A DNA stretch of 64,000 nt, from positions 1 through 64,000 of the forward strand of contig DATKVV010000022.1 of assembly GCA_035529895.1 (NCBI GenBank), read 5' to 3'. Within the stretch, counting starts at the first letter, position 1. Every line of letters starts with the position of its first letter. Under the pieces are notes generated by a model. That model was not told where the DNA came from and did not search any database. It saw only the letters and a program-made list of their open reading frames with translations. This document shows, one piece after another, positions 31,606-43,967 of this stretch. Made by a program: the position numbers and the translations under genes. Source of the DNA: JAUWKC01 sp035529895 (GTDB taxonomy: Bacteria > Planctomycetota > Phycisphaerae > Sedimentisphaerales > Anaerobacaceae).

Positions 31606-32418
31606 CTATTGGGGTCGGTAGTACTGCATGGCCTCGGGGATAAGTTCTTGGATGTTTCGGATTCTGGTGGAGTCGGCCGGGTGGGTGCTCAATATCTCGG
31701 GCGGTCGAGGGCCTTTTTGTGAAGCTGACATTCGCTGCCAGAAAGAGACGGCCTCGTTAGGATTGTAGCCGGCCATCGCCATGAATATAAGTCCCAGCCG
31801 GTCGGCTTCAGACTCCTGCACCCTGCTGTAGGGAAGCAGAATGCCGACCTGGGTTCCTATGCCGTAGGAGCGCATGAACAGGTCCTTGGTACCCGTGGGG
31901 CTTTTTGCGAGGGCCTGGGACAAGGCCATGCCTCCAAACTCGACGAGCAGGCCCTGGCTCATTCTTTCGGCACCGTGTTTTGCGAAAGCGTGGGCGATTT
32001 CGTGGCCGAGCACAACAGACAGGCCCGCATCATTCTGAGCTACTGGAAGCAGGCCTGTATAGACGACGACCTTGCCGCCCGGCATGGCCCAGGCATTTAC
32101 GTTGGGGTCTTCGACGAGGTTGAAGTCCCACTGGTAGCCCTGCAACAAGTGCGAGAGGTTATTTGCGGCGGAATACTGCTCGACAGCCTTTTGAATCCTT
32201 GTGCCGACCTGTCTGACCATCTGCGTTTGCCGGGCATCGGCACTCAGTTTGCTCTGGGAGAGAAATTCGGCGTAGGACTGGAAACTCATGGAATTCATGA
32301 CCGAATCGGGCACAAGATTCAGTTGTTGCCGGCCGGTAATTGCGACCTGCGAGCAGGCGGACAGGAACAGCAGAAGACTACACATAACAAGCACTTTTGA
32401 TTTCGGCATTGTTTTCAT
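31606..32418 (-). CDS. M48-family metalloprotease lipoprotein
   Basis: The 270-aa protein has a lipoprotein signal with lipobox LSAC (Cys 22). The zinc motif HEIAHAFAKH lies at ~139-148 and the third ligand in ESEADRLG. A Tyr/His-containing tail (STHPADSTRIRNIQ) is family-conserved. It is a LoiP/YcaL/BepA-like periplasmic peptidase, commonly active in outer-membrane quality control. A purine-rich AAGGGGGAA precedes the ATG. It is divergent from the lipoprotein gene at 32824. Confidence 0.88.
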   Translation of the reverse strand: MKTMPKSKVLVMCSLLLFLSACSQVAITGRQQLNLVPDSVMNSMSFQSYAEFLSQSKLSADARQTQMVRQVGTRIQKAVEQYSAANNLSHLLQGYQWDFNLVEDPNVNAWAMPGGKVVVYTGLLPVAQNDAGLSVVLGHEIAHAFAKHGAERMSQGLLVEFGGMALSQALAKSPTGTKDLFMRSYGIGTQVGILLPYSRVQESEADRLGLIFMAMAGYNPNEAVSFWQRMSASQKGPRPPEILSTHPADSTRIRNIQELIPEAMQYYRPQ

Positions 32419-32823
32419 GGCATTTCCCCCTTTTCAGATAAACGCAACTTTATTGATTTTTGAAGACGGCGCCCCCAAAACACACGTTGGTAATTTTGCC
32501 GCATAGTCAGCCTTATATATTAAGGGGTCGGGGCGGCGCTTTTGCAAGCTTTTTTTTTGGTTTTTCGGCAGAAGGAGGCCAATTTTTTGTTGCGGTTTTC
32601 TTGCGTGGTCAGCGGGTTCAAAAGGCCGGCAGGAACCTTAAGCGGCGATTTTTTATGGCCAGTTGAGGTAAGCACAGCGGAGCAAATCCGGCGTGAAGAA
32701 TATTCAGCGTATGGCAAGAGGGCCGGACTTTCGGTTATAATTGAGCGTGCTAAAACCAATTCAACCGGGGTGCATTGAATAGCTGTGTAGAGTGCTTGTA
32801 ATAGATGAAAAGGAGGCGCTGAA
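32419..32823. other. Divergent intergenic region
   Basis: The 405 bp between two divergently transcribed lipoprotein genes holds a TATAAT at 32736-32741 on the plus strand without a recognisable -35. I see no gene, repeat or clear hairpin otherwise. Confidence 0.35.
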
Positions 32824-33462
32824 ATGGAAAAGCTTTTGTTGGCGGCGGCGGTCATGTCCTTTTTCCTTCAGGGCTGCGCCAGAACGTGCACGGTTCGTGT
32901 CAACGGTTTTTTGGAGGCCGGCAAAGCTATTCGCGACGGGGCCGCAATATATGTGGCGGCAGACGCAAACTCGCCCAATCCTATCTTCGAGAAAGAAATC
33001 AAGGGCAAGATTGAGCAGATGCTGAGCCAGCGGGGGTACTCAGTTGCGGCCGGAGAGGAGCTCGCGGACTATCGGCTCGGCTTCGATTTCGGCGTACACC
33101 GGCGCGAGGTGTGGGGCGTTCAAAGTTATTACGGGCCCGATTGGTTCGGCTACGGGGGATACAGAGGGAGTCATTATTACGGCTGGTACGGAGCGCACAT
33201 ACCTTACACAGAGGTTTACCATGACCAGTGGCTGAGCATAAGGGTTTCGGATACGGGGCGCGAGAATGCTGCGGCAAAGGGCGCTGTGATTTGGGTGGGT
33301 GAAGCGGTGACAACAAGATTCAGCGCAGATATGAGGGAGACGATTAACTATTTGCTGGCGGCAGTCTTTGAGTATTTCGGACGGGATACAAAGAAGCGGA
33401 CAAGGGTCAAAATAGAGCAGAGCGACCCGAGGATAACAGAGCTTACGAGGTACGGCTACTGA
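32824..33462 (+). CDS. DUF4136-like lipoprotein
   Basis: The 212-aa protein has AAAAGGAGG before the ATG. A signal with lipobox LQGC (Cys 18) gives an outer or inner membrane lipoprotein. The domain order recalls DUF4136: YVAADANSPNPIFEKEIKGK (~43), a Tyr/Gly-rich loop (YYGPDWFGYGGYRG) and the closing IWVGEAVTTRFSADMRETIN. Molecular role unknown; such proteins accompany envelope-stress or divergent hydrolase genes. Convergent with mutS. Confidence 0.7.
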   Translation: MEKLLLAAAVMSFFLQGCARTCTVRVNGFLEAGKAIRDGAAIYVAADANSPNPIFEKEIKGKIEQMLSQRGYSVAAGEELADYRLGFDFGVHRREVWGVQSYYGPDWFGYGGYRGSHYYGWYGAHIPYTEVYHDQWLSIRVSDTGRENAAAKGAVIWVGEAVTTRFSADMRETINYLLAAVFEYFGRDTKKRTRVKIEQSDPRITELTRYGY

Positions 33463-33478
33463 CAAGCTGCGTCGCCCA

Positions 33479-36106
<2,628 letters not shown>

Positions 36107-36115
36107 ATCGCAAGA

Positions 36116-37297
36116 TTATACATCCAAGCGGCCGTTTAACAACTCTGTTATGAGTGAGGCCGCCTGCTCTTTGGATTTTGCGCTGCGCAATTTCTTAAGT
36201 AAATTCTCCTGTCGGCCGGTAAAACAAACGGCGGTGCGCAAGTTAAAATCGGCCGCGGCAGAGGTCTGCGGGATTTTTGCCACGAGCTTTTCGATGCCGG
36301 TCCCAAACTTCGCACTTATTTGCACGGTGTCTGCCAATACTTCGGGCAATTTACGGGCATCGAACCTGGCAGGCAAATCGGATTTATTGAGGACCGTCAG
36401 GACTTTTTTGCCCGCGATTTTTTTGACCATCTCTTCATCAAGCTGGTCGGCAGTTTCGCTGTTATCCAAAACGAGCAGGACCACGTCGGCAATTTCCAGA
36501 ATCTCGATTGTTTTCTGCTGAGCCGCTTTTTCGACGGTCTGAGGCGCTTGGGCGAGCTTTTCATCCAATCCTGCGGTATCGACAAGCTCCACGGAAAGAG
36601 GGCCGATTTTGCAGCGGGCGCTGACCCAGTCTCGCGTTGTCCCTTTTACGTCGGTGACAATTGCCTTTTGCCTGCCGGAAAGGCAGTTCAGCAGCGTACT
36701 TTTGCCCGTATTTGGCGGCCCAATTATGGCGGCGGTGCAGCCGGCAATAATAAGTTTCGCGCTCCGGCTGTCTTCAATTACCTGCGCGGCCTCGGCGCGC
36801 ATTTGTTCGAGCGACAGCGATTTGATATCCTGCAGCCATCGTGTCGCCTTTTTGTTCAATCCCGCCTCAATTTGGTTGAGAATTATTTTCGTTCCTTCGA
36901 GCGTCACAGCCTTTGCCTGGGCAAGTCGGGCTTCAAGGGCAATTGTGCCGGTCGTTTCTTTCGCAACGAGGACTTCAGCCAGAAGTTCTTCCGGCGTTAC
37001 GAGCTTCGCTCCGCACCTGTGGAGCAGTTCCATTATCATCTCGACAACGAGAGGGTTGCCATGACAGTTTATAGCAAAGTCGTTGGCTCCTTCACAGCCG
37101 ACAATGGCCTGGTCGATGGTTTCGGCGCCGTCGGTGATTGTACCGAGGAGGATTTTGCCCGGTTTGAGGGTTGCCGGCTTATTATCGGCGGGTTTAAAGA
37201 TTTCCTTTATGAGCGCCTCGGCTGAATCGCCGAAAACCTCAATCGTCGATATAGCGCCGGCGCCTCTGCCGGTCATTAGTGCGGCCAATGTGCCCAT
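36116..37297 (-). CDS. mnmE: MnmE-like tRNA modification GTPase lacking the C-terminal Cys motif
   Basis: The 393-aa protein is shorter than the usual ~450 aa of MnmE. The N-terminal folate-binding-like domain is present but starts abruptly (MGTLAALMTGRGAGAISTIE). The helical domain follows, with an inserted G domain: G1 GPPNTGKST (~193-201), KGTTRD, DTAGL, NKSD and SAKFG. Canonical MnmE ends in F-C-(I/L)-G-K, whose Cys is needed for cmnm5U34 modification. Here the end is LLNGRLDV with no Cys. It may lack modification activity or use a different residue. Coupled to mutS downstream. Confidence 0.82.
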   Translation of the reverse strand: MGTLAALMTGRGAGAISTIEVFGDSAEALIKEIFKPADNKPATLKPGKILLGTITDGAETIDQAIVGCEGANDFAINCHGNPLVVEMIMELLHRCGAKLVTPEELLAEVLVAKETTGTIALEARLAQAKAVTLEGTKIILNQIEAGLNKKATRWLQDIKSLSLEQMRAEAAQVIEDSRSAKLIIAGCTAAIIGPPNTGKSTLLNCLSGRQKAIVTDVKGTTRDWVSARCKIGPLSVELVDTAGLDEKLAQAPQTVEKAAQQKTIEILEIADVVLLVLDNSETADQLDEEMVKKIAGKKVLTVLNKSDLPARFDARKLPEVLADTVQISAKFGTGIEKLVAKIPQTSAAADFNLRTAVCFTGRQENLLKKLRSAKSKEQAASLITELLNGRLDV

Positions 37298-37441
37298 TGA
37301 CTAATCCCAAAAATAATAATACAGGGTGGTTTTCGCGGAAGATTATAACTCAAAATATCAGGGCGTGCCAGCGCCGCTCCTGCAAGAAAGGTGATGGTCT
37401 ATGAGCACGCCGCCAGCTTCGAAGACGCAAACAACATGGGG

Positions 37442-38728
37442 TCATTTCCTGTTGGGTACCACCGGCTGAACCCACGCCGCTTCAAAGTCGCGGACGCCAG
37501 AGGAAGTGTTTCCGGGCCTGGTTGAAGTGACTTTGGCGCGCACGTAAATCTCGTTTCCGGTCAGGGTATAACGGGCCAGTGTGCCTTTTACCTCAGCCAG
37601 AACTTTGCCGATGTCGTCGCTGTAAATGCGTGTGGTTTGAATCTCGACGCCGTTTGCGTCCAGCACGGGTCTGCTCGTCGGGTCGAAGGCTTTGAGGGTG
37701 CCGATGAACCGGGTGGTATAGGAGACGCCGATTTGAGGCCTGATTGCAACTTTCAGCGTTCTGCCGTCAAACTGAACGTCTTTAAGGACGACGCCTGTCG
37801 AGGCGTAAAAATCACCGGCCTCCATTGCTTTGATTATCGATTCAGGGGTCAGATGGGCGGCCCGCACGATGACCCAGCCGCGGCCGGGATTGGCGGACTG
37901 CGGCCCCCATTCGTTATATTTGTGCGCGTCATCTGTCGCGGTGCCGTAAATAATGGGCAGGTTCAGCTCGGCCAGTCTCTTTGTCAGGATAATATCCCAC
38001 ATCCGCTCAGTGCCGGCGCGCTGCCTGTCGCCCGAGTTACGAACCGCTGGGTGGCAGTTGGCGACCTCGAAAAACTTCGCGCCCTCGACCTGCATAATAT
38101 CTTCAGCCCGCAACGCCCAGCGAAAGTTCGGATGGTTAATCTGGGCAAACATCATTCGCCCCGCAGCCTTACTCTGAGCCATAACCCTGTTTATGCAACT
38201 TCGCATTGCTTCCAACGCGCTGTCTGCTTCGTACGGCGGGATGACTTCACGCAGATTGATAGCATTGACGTGGGCCTTTTTCTGGGTAATCTCCTCAGCC
38301 TCAAGCAGGAGAAACCGGCCCGGCTCTTCGAAGAGGCAGCGGAATTCGTTCAATGGTTTCAGGCGCACCTGCAGTTTTCCATCGACTGTTCGCCAGTCGA
38401 CCCATTTGTCGCCGAAGCGTTCAAGGTACCTATTGAAGACTTTTCCTCCTCCCCGCTTATCTGTGACATCAATCCACTTTTGTCCCTGCGAGAGAATGTT
38501 GTGGTCCGACAGAGCCAGGAAGTTGTAGCGGTGCTTTTTGTACCACTCGACAACCATCTCGGGATAATCTCCGCCGTCGCTCCACAACGTGTGCGTGTGC
38601 AGGTTGCCTTTCCACCAGCGAGCAACAGGCTGTGCTTCGCGTCGCCCCATCTGTGCGCAACCTGCAAGAGTCAAGAAAGTCAGCACAGACACTATTACAG
38701 GGGCGCGCGCCGACCGGCGCCGGAACAT
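37442..38728 (-). CDS. PHP-domain phosphoesterase-like lipoprotein
   Basis: The 428-aa protein starts at an ATG that gives an ideal lipoprotein signal (FRRRSARAPVIVSVLTFLTLAGC). A TTG start 14 codons upstream has a purine-rich AAGGGA and remains possible. PHP-type metal motifs: GNLHTHTLWSDGG (~45), LALSDHNIL, HPNFRW and GTATDDAHKYNEWG. The C-terminal ~120 residues are a beta domain (VLKDVQFDGRTLKVAIRPQI). Predicted periplasmic metal-dependent phosphoesterase or sugar-phosphatase-like; substrate unknown. Directly downstream of coaX. Confidence 0.75.
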   Translation of the reverse strand: MFRRRSARAPVIVSVLTFLTLAGCAQMGRREAQPVARWWKGNLHTHTLWSDGGDYPEMVVEWYKKHRYNFLALSDHNILSQGQKWIDVTDKRGGGKVFNRYLERFGDKWVDWRTVDGKLQVRLKPLNEFRCLFEEPGRFLLLEAEEITQKKAHVNAINLREVIPPYEADSALEAMRSCINRVMAQSKAAGRMMFAQINHPNFRWALRAEDIMQVEGAKFFEVANCHPAVRNSGDRQRAGTERMWDIILTKRLAELNLPIIYGTATDDAHKYNEWGPQSANPGRGWVIVRAAHLTPESIIKAMEAGDFYASTGVVLKDVQFDGRTLKVAIRPQIGVSYTTRFIGTLKAFDPTSRPVLDANGVEIQTTRIYSDDIGKVLAEVKGTLARYTLTGNEIYVRAKVTSTRPGNTSSGVRDFEAAWVQPVVPNRK

Positions 38729-38774
38729 GCGCCAATTGGCGATAGAAGATAAGGGCCGATACAGGTACAAGAGT

Positions 38775-39560
38775 TTATCCCTTTTCTGTGATATATTTCT
38801 GGTAGGCCAGGACGATGCCCTTTACGACCAGGTTGGGGACGTAGGAATCAATGAACTCGCAGTCGTCCTTTATCAGCGCCGCGGCCGAGCCGGTAAGCAC
38901 CGTATGAGGCCATTTGCCGATTTTTTCCGCGTAACGCCTGATGACCTCCTGCAATGTCGAGATGGCCGAGTAATACAAGCCGCAGTTTATGGCATCTGTG
39001 GTGTTCTTGCCATACGGGGCCTCCGGCCTGGCGACTTTGACTTTCGGCAGCTGGGCGGTATTGCTGTGCAGGGCCTCGGCACTTATTTCGAAACCGGGGC
39101 AGATGACGCCGCCCTGGAAGATGCCGTGCTCATCGACAAGGTCTATGGTAACGGCGGTTCCGAAATCGGCAACGACCACCGCATCCTCGACAACGGCATA
39201 AGCCGCGGCCGCCGAGACCGCCCTGTCGGTGCCGACTTTCTCAGGCTCATCCACCCATAAAGTAATCGGCAAGGGTATATTCCCGCCTATGATGCAGAGC
39301 TTTTCGCCGAGGTGCTCGTCGACAATCTGTTCGACAAGCTCTGTCCAGGCGGGTCTGACACTGCTGACAACTATAACGCCATCGCGTTTTTTTTCTTTTG
39401 AACTTTTTGCGACCGGGACCTGCGTCCAGGCGGACCTGAACAACTCAGTCAGTTTTGGGCGGTCCTGGCCTGGGACGGATTGAATGAATTTTTCTTCACC
39501 TTCGAGAAAGAGGCCGATGGTGATATTCGTATTGCCGATATCCACGGCGATTATATTCAT
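38775..39560 (-). CDS. coaX: Type III pantothenate kinase
   Basis: The 261-aa ASKHA-fold kinase phosphorylates pantothenate, the first step of CoA synthesis. Motifs: phosphate 1 IIAVDIGNTNITIGLFLEGE, the GTDRAVSAAAAYA block (~114-126), and phosphate 2 VVADFGTAVTIDLVDEHGIF (~134-153), then FQGGVICPGFEIS and GLYYSAISTLQEVI. Length and motif spacing fit CoaX. It follows obgE by 3 nt, so translation is probably coupled. Confidence 0.92.
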   Translation of the reverse strand: MNIIAVDIGNTNITIGLFLEGEEKFIQSVPGQDRPKLTELFRSAWTQVPVAKSSKEKKRDGVIVVSSVRPAWTELVEQIVDEHLGEKLCIIGGNIPLPITLWVDEPEKVGTDRAVSAAAAYAVVEDAVVVADFGTAVTIDLVDEHGIFQGGVICPGFEISAEALHSNTAQLPKVKVARPEAPYGKNTTDAINCGLYYSAISTLQEVIRRYAEKIGKWPHTVLTGSAAALIKDDCEFIDSYVPNLVVKGIVLAYQKYITEKG

Positions 39561-39563
39561 GCT

Positions 39564-40571
39564 TTATTTCCCCGCCGGCTCTTTACTCTCTTTAACCTTC
39601 TGCCAGAGCAGCTCGGTTAATTCCTTTATCCCCGCGCCCGTCACAGCCGAGACCGGGTAAATCTTTTCGCTGAGCGTTTTTCGAAGCTGCTCAACAATCT
39701 TGCCGTCCGGGCTGAGGTCTATCTTGTTGGCGACAATCACTTCGGCCTTCTGCGCCAGCGCTTTGCTGTATTGTTCGAGCTCGCTGCGGACGGCTTTGTA
39801 GTTGTCCACAGGGTCAGAGCCGTCAAGCGGCATTATATCAAGAAGGTGGACAATAATTCGAGTCCTTTCTATATGTCTGAGGAATTCGAAGCCCAGTCCC
39901 GCTCCTTCGTGTGCGCCTTCAATGAGTCCCGGGATGTCGGCCATAACGAACCGCCTGAAATCGCTCAACTCGACTATGCCGAGGACAGGCTCAAGCGTAG
40001 TGAACGGATAAGCGGCGATTTTCGGCCTTGCGGCGGAGCAGCGAGAAATCAGGGTGCTCTTGCCGGCATTGGGCATGCCGACCAGCCCGACGTCGGCTAT
40101 GAGTTTCAACTCCAGCCTGATGTTTCTTTCCTGGCCTGTTTTGCCAGGCTCAGCGTACCTTGGCGTTTGATTGGTCGGCGTTGCGAAGGCCTTGTTGCCT
40201 TTGCCCCCCCTGCCGCCCAGGCAAACGCGGACCTTCATTCCAACCTGGTTAAGGTCCTTGAGCAACAGGTCCAAATCCGTGTCGTAAATGAGGGTGCCCG
40301 GGGGGACTTTGACAGTAAGGTCGTCGCCGTCGGCGCCGTGTCTGTTATTTCCGGAGCCGGGCCAGCCGCTCTGAGCACGCCAGTGATGCTTGCCGGCAAA
40401 ATCCAACAGCGTATCGAGGTTTTCCACGGTCTGGAAATAAACGTTGCCGCCTTTTCCGCCATTACCCCCGTCGGGGCCGCCTTTGGGGATGAATTTTTCC
40501 CGGCGAAAGCATACGCATCCATCGCCGCCGTCCCCGGCCTTGACCCAGATTTTCGCCTCGTCGATAAACAT
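39564..40571 (-). CDS. obgE: GTPase Obg/CgtA
   Basis: The 335-aa ribosome-assembly GTPase has a Gly-rich Obg fold (~1-158, GGDGCVCFRREKFIPKGGPD) and a G domain with GMPNAGKST, DIPGLIEGAHEGAGLG, ANKIDL and SAVTGAGI. It lacks the C-terminal OCT domain seen in many bacteria. In most bacteria obgE follows rplU-rpmA; here rpmA lies 10 kb away. The gene follows tkt by 33 nt. Confidence 0.93.
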   Translation of the reverse strand: MFIDEAKIWVKAGDGGDGCVCFRREKFIPKGGPDGGNGGKGGNVYFQTVENLDTLLDFAGKHHWRAQSGWPGSGNNRHGADGDDLTVKVPPGTLIYDTDLDLLLKDLNQVGMKVRVCLGGRGGKGNKAFATPTNQTPRYAEPGKTGQERNIRLELKLIADVGLVGMPNAGKSTLISRCSAARPKIAAYPFTTLEPVLGIVELSDFRRFVMADIPGLIEGAHEGAGLGFEFLRHIERTRIIVHLLDIMPLDGSDPVDNYKAVRSELEQYSKALAQKAEVIVANKIDLSPDGKIVEQLRKTLSEKIYPVSAVTGAGIKELTELLWQKVKESKEPAGK

Positions 40572-40604
40572 TATTTGTCAACGGTTATAAAAAGAACTGT
40601 GACC

Positions 40605-42575
40605 TTACAGCGCCAATGCCCGCTGGGCGATGTGCTCGGCGGTCAAACCGAATTTTCTCAAGAGCTGCCAGGACGGCGCCGATTGTCCGAAACGGTCGTC
40701 AACACCGAGCATGTCGATTTTAAGCGGCTCATCGAACTGTTTTTCAGTGCAGGCTGCGGCGGCGACGATGGAACCGAAGCCTCCCGTTTGGTGCTCCTCG
40801 ACGGTGATAATCCGGCCTATGTCTGTGACGGCAGCTTTTATGGCCGCACGGTCGAGCGGCTTGATGGTGTGCATATCGATTACCCGCACTTGCAGGTCGT
40901 GTTCGGTTTTGAGAATGTACGCTGCGCGCATGGCCTCGGCTACCATAGGCCCGCAGGCGATAATGGCGATATTCTCGCTTTCGTTCGCATATTGGGTTGA
41001 AAGGACTGTTTCAAACGCGTCGATGAACCTCGGTTTTCGACCGCGGTATCGTATGATGTTCGCAACGCCCCATCTGTATGGTGTATCATCGGTGGTCACA
41101 ATCGGCGTCGCCTCACGCCCAAAGCGAATGTAACCGGGCCCGACAACATCGAGAATGATGGCTTTGGCGGCTTTTCGGGTCTCCACTGAGTCAGCGGGAA
41201 CCGCAACGTGCATGTTAGGCAGAATATTCACGAGCGTTATATCTTCCAGCGCCTGGTGGGTGGCGCCGTCCGGCCCGACCGAGATGCCGCCGTGCGCACC
41301 GGCCATTTTTATATTGAGATTGCTGTAGCACGCTGTTGTGCGTAACTGGTCCCAGCATCTGCCGGCCGCGAAAACACCGTAGGTTCCGCCTATAGGAATC
41401 CGCCCGTTGCGTGCCAGGCCGCAAGCGACGCCAACCATATTTTGCTCGGCGATACCCACACTGTACACGCGCGATTTGCGCTGCGGATGCCCGGCCTCAA
41501 AATCGGTCATCCTTATGCTTCCGGAGATGTCGGCGTGCAACGTACACAACCGCTGGTCATCGCCAATCTCGTCAAGTGCGCGGCCAAATCCCATCCGAGT
41601 GGAATCCATTTGCACCTTCATCTGCTCTTCGCTGTTCCACCAGAAGTTGCGGGAGAACTTCGGAAGTAAATCCCTTGTTTTCTCTTCATTGACTCGATTA
41701 GCTTGCTCGGAAAGAGCGAGCATCCTGTCAACGAATTCTTTGGTGACTTCTTCGGCGCCGATATCCGCCAGGGCCTGGTCAAGCTGGTCCCGGCCCTTGG
41801 TCGCCACACCGTGCCAGCCCGCTTCATTTTCCATGAATGAGACGCCCTTGCCCTTTATCGTTCTGGCTATGATGCACGTCGGTTTGCCTCTGTTCTTTTT
41901 TGCCTGGTTCAGGGCGTCAAGTATCTGTTTCATATCGTGGCCGTCAATCGTAATGACGTGCCAATTGAACGCCTCATACTTCTTGTCAAGGGGGTCGATA
42001 TCCATTACCTGCCGGGTAGGGCCATCAATCTGCAGGCCGTTTTTGTCGACAATAGCGACGAGGTTGTCCAGTCGGAAGTGACCGGCGGCCATGATTGCTT
42101 CCCACACACTGCCCTCGTCGTGCTCGCCGTCGCCGAGTATACAGTAGGTGGTGTAATCGAGGTTGCGTTCTTTGGCGTCGAGGGCCTGCCCGACGGCGAA
42201 GCCGAGGCCCTGGCCGAGTGAGCCGGTTGAGACCTCAATACCGGGCAGCTTAAGCCAATGCGGGTGACCTTCAAAGGGACTGTCCAGCTTCCTCAGTTGT
42301 GTAATCACATCCTCCATCCTGCAGTAACCGGCTGCCGCCAGAGCCACGTACAAAGCAGGGGCCTTGTGACCTGCTGACCATATACAGCGGTCGCGCTGCG
42401 GCCAATCGGGGTCGTCGGGATTGTGTTTCATTACCTCGAGATAGAGCGCGGCGGCTATGTCCATAATCGAAAGGGTCCCGCCCGGATGGCCCGAACCGGC
42501 ACAATGAATGGCCAGGATGTTACAGGCACGCATCCGACGTGCCGCGGACTCAAGTTGTTTGACATCCATCCTCAA
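40605..42575 (-). CDS. tkt: Transketolase
   Basis: The 656-aa ThDP-dependent enzyme of the pentose phosphate pathway moves two-carbon units between ketoses and aldoses. Motifs: IHCAGSGHPGGTLSIMDIAA at the N-terminus; the ThDP GDG...N signature in CILGDGEHDEGSVWEAIMAA; VDKNGLQIDGPT; the transketolase Pyr-domain EQNMVGVACGLARNG (~370) and the C-terminal domain from ~520 (VIDMHTIKPLDRAAIK). Single-chain form. Start of a tkt-obgE-coaX-PHP run. Confidence 0.92.
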   Translation of the reverse strand: MRMDVKQLESAARRMRACNILAIHCAGSGHPGGTLSIMDIAAALYLEVMKHNPDDPDWPQRDRCIWSAGHKAPALYVALAAAGYCRMEDVITQLRKLDSPFEGHPHWLKLPGIEVSTGSLGQGLGFAVGQALDAKERNLDYTTYCILGDGEHDEGSVWEAIMAAGHFRLDNLVAIVDKNGLQIDGPTRQVMDIDPLDKKYEAFNWHVITIDGHDMKQILDALNQAKKNRGKPTCIIARTIKGKGVSFMENEAGWHGVATKGRDQLDQALADIGAEEVTKEFVDRMLALSEQANRVNEEKTRDLLPKFSRNFWWNSEEQMKVQMDSTRMGFGRALDEIGDDQRLCTLHADISGSIRMTDFEAGHPQRKSRVYSVGIAEQNMVGVACGLARNGRIPIGGTYGVFAAGRCWDQLRTTACYSNLNIKMAGAHGGISVGPDGATHQALEDITLVNILPNMHVAVPADSVETRKAAKAIILDVVGPGYIRFGREATPIVTTDDTPYRWGVANIIRYRGRKPRFIDAFETVLSTQYANESENIAIIACGPMVAEAMRAAYILKTEHDLQVRVIDMHTIKPLDRAAIKAAVTDIGRIITVEEHQTGGFGSIVAAAACTEKQFDEPLKIDMLGVDDRFGQSAPSWQLLRKFGLTAEHIAQRALAL

Positions 42576-42691
42576 AAATTTCCCAAAAGTATACTGAACT
42601 GTCGCTGCCGCTGGTGTTCGTTCCAGAAGTCATCCTCCTGCTCACATTGGAAATAACGTTTTGAACCGATATAATCGCCAGGCTCTCTGTT

Positions 42692-43927
42692 CTAACTTTC
42701 AATCCATTGTTTGAACCTGTTTAGTCCTTCTTCGATATCATCAACGTCGATGCCTGAGTAGGCAAAGCGGATGTATAGCCGCGACTCGCCCGGCAAAGGT
42801 CTGCCGAAGTGCCGCCGGGTGCAGAAAGAAACACCCGTTTGCTGCAGGGCAGCCTTGCGAAACTGTTCATAATCACCGGGGTCCCCAAACGCCGTATTTT
42901 GCGTTTGGGGGGGGCCGCCGAAGCCTTTGCGCTTCATTGCCTCGGTTACGTTCGGGAAGAGATAGAAGGTCGCGTTGGGCCTGAAACATCTGATACCGTC
43001 GATGGAATTGAGCATTGAGACAGCCATGTCCCGCCGCGCAGCCAGTGTTTTGACAACTTGGTCCGCCCCGGATTGGTCGCCGGTCAGTCCTTCTATGGCA
43101 CCGTATTGGATGAAATGATTGGAGCAGGATTCATCATTGACATTAAGCTTTGCTATCACGTCAACCACTTCCCTGGGGCCTATGCTGGCGCCGAGCCGCC
43201 AGCCTGTCATCGCGAATTTCTTGGAGAACGTGTACAAGAGTAAACATCTTTCCGCCATGCCGGGCAAAGACGCCAGCGAAAGGGATTTGCCTTCATACCG
43301 GATGTCAAAATAGGCCTCGTCGCAAAGTACGAAAAGATTGTGTCGCCTGATTACATCGGCCAGCGCCTCCAGTTCCTGCCGCGATGCCTCGGCGCCTGTG
43401 GGGTTCTGAAGGTCGTTTACCACGATTAACTTCGTGCGCGGCGTGATTTTCTTCTCGATCTGGTCTATATCCAGCTCGAAGTTTTCCTTTCCTTCGTGAT
43501 AAGTATAGGGCAGCCCTATGCCGCCTTGAAACTCAATCTGTGACTCGTAGATGGGATAGCCGGGGTTGGGATAAAGGACCTCATCGCCGGCGTTCATCAT
43601 CGCCATAAAAAACTTGCTTATCGTCGGCTTGCCGCCCGGCTGAATGGCCACGTTGTCTATCGTGTAATCGGTTCCGTGGCTTCGATTGATGTCCTCGGCA
43701 AGAAGCTCCCTTAACCTGGGGATGCCGTAATTAGGACAATATCCCGTCTTGCCATCTTTCATTGCCCTGTAAGTGGCTTCAATAATATTGTCGGGAGTCT
43801 TGATATTCATATCTCCGAGGTGGAAAGGATAGACCCTGTTGCCCTGGGCGACATGTTTTGCCGCCTCGGCGGAAACGGCAAAAGCCGTTTCGGTTCCAAG
43901 CTTCGACACACGTTTCGCTAACTCCAT
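42692..43927 (-). CDS. Class I/II PLP-dependent aminotransferase
   Basis: The 411-aa protein starts at ATG (complement of 43925-43927), 6 nt after GAGGAGT; the frame extends further into the aldolase 3' end but without a ribosome site. PLP-binding features: NDLQNPTGAEAS (Asn for the PLP ring), CDEAYFDIRYE (Asp), and the Schiff-base Lys in YTFSKKFAMTGWRLGAS. The C-terminal Arg that binds the substrate carboxylate is in LYIRFAYSG. It is aspartate-aminotransferase-like; substrate unassigned. 40 nt downstream of the HpaI-type aldolase, so possibly part of one catabolic or biosynthetic route. Confidence 0.85.
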   Translation of the reverse strand: MELAKRVSKLGTETAFAVSAEAAKHVAQGNRVYPFHLGDMNIKTPDNIIEATYRAMKDGKTGYCPNYGIPRLRELLAEDINRSHGTDYTIDNVAIQPGGKPTISKFFMAMMNAGDEVLYPNPGYPIYESQIEFQGGIGLPYTYHEGKENFELDIDQIEKKITPRTKLIVVNDLQNPTGAEASRQELEALADVIRRHNLFVLCDEAYFDIRYEGKSLSLASLPGMAERCLLLYTFSKKFAMTGWRLGASIGPREVVDVIAKLNVNDESCSNHFIQYGAIEGLTGDQSGADQVVKTLAARRDMAVSMLNSIDGIRCFRPNATFYLFPNVTEAMKRKGFGGPPQTQNTAFGDPGDYEQFRKAALQQTGVSFCTRRHFGRPLPGESRLYIRFAYSGIDVDDIEEGLNRFKQWIES

Positions 43928-43967
43928 AATCGACTCCTCGAAAAATCCTTCACGTCGGTTCCGCAGG

